Of a DNA stretch of 7,158 nt, positions 5,851 through 7,158 are shown piece after piece (the first letter of the stretch is position 1; the number at the start of each line of letters is the position of its first letter). The notes under the pieces are model-generated. The model did not search any database and was not told where the DNA came from. It was given only the letters and a program-made list of their open reading frames with translations. The stretch comes from Planctomycetaceae bacterium (GTDB lineage: Bacteria > Planctomycetota > Planctomycetia > Pirellulales > Thermoguttaceae), in assembly GCA_031256755.1 (NCBI GenBank), contig JAIRPZ010000238.1, forward strand, positions 1-7,158, written 5' to 3'. A program made the position numbers and the translations under genes.

Positions 5851-6792
5851 TTACGGGAAATCCATCATAATACCGTCTCCGACCGGCATTGCCGGGGAAT
5901 TTTCCGTCCCCGGCAGTTTTCTGTTGTTTATTGTTTCCGGCGGAACGGACGGCTGTGTCCCGCGTGAAAAAAGGAACACATCCGCATTGGTCTCTTTCAG
6001 AGCGGAAACGGCATATTTTCTTGCCGGTTCCGGTGTTGTCCCTTTTTGCCGCAAAAATTCTGCGGCTTCTGCCGCTGTGCTTTTGGCAGCATTTTCCGCC
6101 GGATTCAAAAAAACAGGCAGGAGTGTTCCGGCAGATTCCGCCGTTACGGAATTTAAGTGTTCCACGACTTCCGGGTGAGTTAACGCCGCATAGCCGAGAC
6201 AAATAACCAATGTGTAGAGTAAAAGAACCGGCAGTTTCCGTTTCGGATCAGACCATTTTAAGGCAGTTCCGAATGATTTTTTCAAACGGGGAATCCGTCC
6301 GGTTGAGTCAATGCTGCATATTTCGTCCAAAATAAGGTGGGAAAGATAACCGAGTGTTAAGGCGGCGGCTTTGAGAACCCGATCCTGTACGGAACCGACC
6401 GTCATAAAAAACGTCACTTCGCCGGCAAAAACCGCCATCGGAATCGAATGAATCATTCCCCGATGTGATGTAATTTTGCGGACAATTCCGCCTCCGGCAA
6501 ATCGGATCAGCAAAAACGCCAGCACTCCGCCGAGAATGACCGAGTCCGATTCCCAGCCGAATTGCCGGAGACGCTGGACAAACAAGAGACAGCCGAGACC
6601 GGAAGCAAGATAGATACATTCCTGAAAAGAACGGCTGGTATTGCTGTCAATGTCGGGCAACATTCCGGCGAAACTGCACAAACCGGCGGAAACTGCACAA
6701 ACCGGCGGTGCAAAACCGGCGGCGTAAGCGATCCCGCCAAGGGCAACGCCGGCTGCCGTACTGCATGTCATGTGCTGCCGAAAACTCCCCAT
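5851..6792 (-). CDS. YdjM/DUF457-family membrane protein (putative metal-dependent hydrolase)
   Basis: This is an inner-membrane protein of the YdjM (DUF457) family, described as putative metal-dependent hydrolases with unknown substrate. With the start at 6792 it has 313 residues. Family signatures are H7 in SFRQH, LPDIDS (45-50), SHRGMIHSIP (109-118) and SHLILDE (151-157). These His/Asp residues are the expected metal ligands. Hydrophobic segments lie at about 15-45, 59-74, 84-99, 116-134, 140-157 and 186-204. The tail (205-313) is Ala/Pro/Glu-rich, predicted soluble and without a motif I know. The start MGSFRQHMTCSTAAG resembles the family N-terminus. The frame stays open upstream to an ATG at 7035, but that extra stretch translates the heptamer array into low-complexity Arg-rich peptide and is unlikely to be protein. 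No clear ribosome site precedes 6792. An internal ATG at 6771 follows GGGGAG but would remove H7. The 3' end is convergent with the exported-protein gene. Confidence 0.88.
   Translation of the reverse strand: MGSFRQHMTCSTAAGVALGGIAYAAGFAPPVCAVSAGLCSFAGMLPDIDSNTSRSFQECIYLASGLGCLLFVQRLRQFGWESDSVILGGVLAFLLIRFAGGGIVRKITSHRGMIHSIPMAVFAGEVTFFMTVGSVQDRVLKAAALTLGYLSHLILDEICSIDSTGRIPRLKKSFGTALKWSDPKRKLPVLLLYTLVICLGYAALTHPEVVEHLNSVTAESAGTLLPVFLNPAENAAKSTAAEAAEFLRQKGTTPEPARKYAVSALKETNADVFLFSRGTQPSVPPETINNRKLPGTENSPAMPVGDGIMMDFP
5888..5920 (+). terminator. intrinsic terminator of the exported-protein gene, inside the opposing gene
   Basis: GCCGGGGA (5891-5898) pairs with TCCCCGGC (5907-5914) across an 8-nt loop. 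Three further weaker pairs at the base use ATT 5888-5890 and AGT 5915-5917. The stem runs into TTTT and then a T-rich stretch (to about 5936) on the plus strand. It lies 44 bp past the plus-strand stop and within the last codons of the convergent membrane-protein gene, encoding GTENSPAMP. On the minus strand no T-tract follows the stem, so it should act in one direction only. Confidence 0.7.
6671..6722. repeat. perfect 19-bp tandem duplication inside the YdjM-like gene
   Basis: AAACTGCACAAACCGGCGG occurs at 6671-6689 and again immediately at 6690-6708. A shortened third copy follows (TGCAAAACCGGCGG, 6709-6722). Because 19 is not a multiple of three, the minus-strand gene reads the two copies in different frames, as PPVCAV and SAGLCSF (residues 29-42), directly before the LPDIDS motif. 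The frame stays open throughout. Confidence 0.85.
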
Positions 6793-6840
6793 TTTGCGGA
6801 GATTAACAAAATCCGGCAAAAAACAAAAGAGCAAAAAGTA

Positions 6841-6875
6841 AGAAGGAGCGGCAGAGAAGAGACGGCAGACCGCAG
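6841..6875 (-). repeat. short inverted arm of the heptanucleotide array (5 units)
   Basis: Read on the minus strand from 6875 down, this stretch is five consecutive 7-mers: CTGCGGT, CTGCCGT, CTCTTCT, CTGCCGC, TCCTTCT. Four of the five are identical to unit types in the larger plus-strand array to the right. The TTTCTTG that precedes the first unit on this strand (6882-6876) also precedes the first unit of the plus-strand array (6905-6911), so the two arms share their junction sequence. Confidence 0.8.
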
Positions 6876-6950
6876 CAAGAAAGGGGGAAAGATTAGAGGT
6901 ATCTTTTCTTGCTGCAAACTGCCGTCTGCCGTCTGCAATCTCTTCTCTGC
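6851..6950. other. long imperfect palindrome formed by the facing heptamer arrays
   Basis: Four stem blocks pair in nested order: 6851-6860 with 6941-6950 (10 bp), 6861-6868 with 6919-6926 (8 bp), 6872-6880 with 6907-6915 (9 bp), and 6888-6893 with 6901-6906 (6 bp), around the loop TAGAGGT. The interruptions are a 14-nt bulge at 6927-6940, a symmetric ACC/AAA internal loop, and a G-rich bulge at 6881-6887. A competing perfect 20-bp pairing exists between 6849-6868 and 6982-7001. The structure could form as a cruciform or in an RNA from either strand. Whether it is transcribed is unknown. Confidence 0.7.
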
Positions 6951-7023
6951 GGTCTGTAATCTGCCGTCTGCCGTCTGCGAACTGCCGTCTCTTCTCTGCC
7001 GTCTCTCTCCTCTTCACTGCCGC
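6912..7023 (+). repeat. degenerate heptanucleotide tandem array, 16 units, consensus CTGCCGT
   Basis: The 112 bp divide without gaps into sixteen 7-mers. CTGCCGT occurs six times (6919, 6926, 6961, 6968, 6982, 6996) and CTCTTCT twice (6940, 6989). The others are CTGCAAA, CTGCAAT, CTGCGGT, CTGTAAT, CTGCGAA, CTCTCTC, CTCTTCA and CTGCCGC. A higher-order 42-bp period repeats CTGCCGT-CTGCCGT-CTGC at 6919 and 6961. The 7-bp period gives 7-residue repeats in every frame and few stops, which explains the long but artificial open frames across it. It lies 120-231 bp upstream of the YdjM-like start. Confidence 0.88.
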
Positions 7024-7158
7024 GTCTTTCCCCATTTTCCCTATTTTCTCTAACTCCTACAACGCTTATAACGGTATCCGCTCGCTCATCCGGCATGCCC
7101 AAAACGACCGCTTTTTCTAAAAAGACCGCTCTAATCATTACGATAATTGATTGACGGA
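7024..7158. other. right edge, no confident gene; open minus-strand frame
   Basis: After the array there is a pyrimidine-rich stretch (7024-7055) and then mixed sequence. A minus-strand frame enters from the right edge, passes an ATG at 7138 and reads AVVLGMPDERADTVISVV (about 7110-7060). It then runs on through the heptamer array to a stop at 6893. That segment faintly resembles the PDE region in the C-terminal domain of AMP-binding (ANL) enzymes, but the catalytic-lysine end of that domain is absent. It could be the eroded 3' end of a neighbouring gene or chance. Confidence 0.2.

Noticed and set aside
6841..7023. CRISPR array.
   Set aside because: Units are 7 bp, contiguous and degenerate, with no unique spacers and no cas genes nearby.
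6793..7035. N-terminal extension of the YdjM-like gene to an ATG at 7035 (81 extra residues).
   Set aside because: The added peptide is mostly Arg/Glu/Asp-rich translation of the heptamer arrays, which lack stops because of their composition and 7-bp period. The family N-terminus fits the ATG at 6792.
7086..7145. Plus-strand 19-codon frame MPKTTAFSKKTALIITIID near the right edge.
   Set aside because: It is very short, has no ribosome site or promoter, and overlaps the open minus-strand frame. Nothing supports it as a gene.

Overview
The window looks like chromosomal DNA of a planctomycete, probably of the Pirellulales/Thermoguttaceae type. The best evidence is the epsilon subunit of ATP synthase (TPEKTVL near the start, DGEYGVLPGHAPLV, YVEGGFAEVLD, and a short helical tail). 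The membrane YdjM-type protein, whose start and LCSFAGMLPDIDS motif resemble planctomycete relatives as I remember them, agrees with this. Base composition is moderate, with many CCGG words in coding DNA. The lineage is an inference from remembered family sequences, not from a search.

Layout. Positions 1-2959 (minus) hold most of a RecB/AddA-like helicase-nuclease whose C-terminus lies beyond the left edge. Positions 3044-3439 (minus) are atpC, the F1 epsilon subunit, with a promoter of its own. Positions 3559-4587 (minus) are a MoxR-family AAA+ ATPase with a promoter so close to its ATG that the mRNA is probably leaderless. Positions 4588-5142 are an AT-rich divergent intergenic region carrying an 84-bp-spaced pair of identical 17-bp elements, an inverted partner, a near-consensus promoter and a 15-codon leader ORF. 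Positions 5143-5844 (plus) encode an exported protein with a Pro-rich/His6 segment, a VVVERP repeat and a PDZ-like C-terminus. Positions 5851-6792 (minus) encode a YdjM/DUF457-type membrane protein facing it, with only 6 bp between the two stops. Positions 6841-7023 hold two facing arrays of a degenerate 7-bp repeat that can fold into a long hairpin. Positions 7024-7158 have no confident gene.

The three minus-strand genes (moxR-like, atpC, recB/addA-like) have no obvious shared function. The gaps are 119 and 84 bp, and no strong terminator was seen between them. Part of the helicase-nuclease expression may therefore come from the moxR and atpC promoters. No mobile element, tRNA, rRNA or CRISPR array was seen. 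The most unusual structure is the mirror-arranged heptanucleotide array at 6841-7023. Next come the compact divergent control region (operator-like repeats, leader ORF with ATGA overlap, near-leaderless moxR) and the isolated position of atpC.
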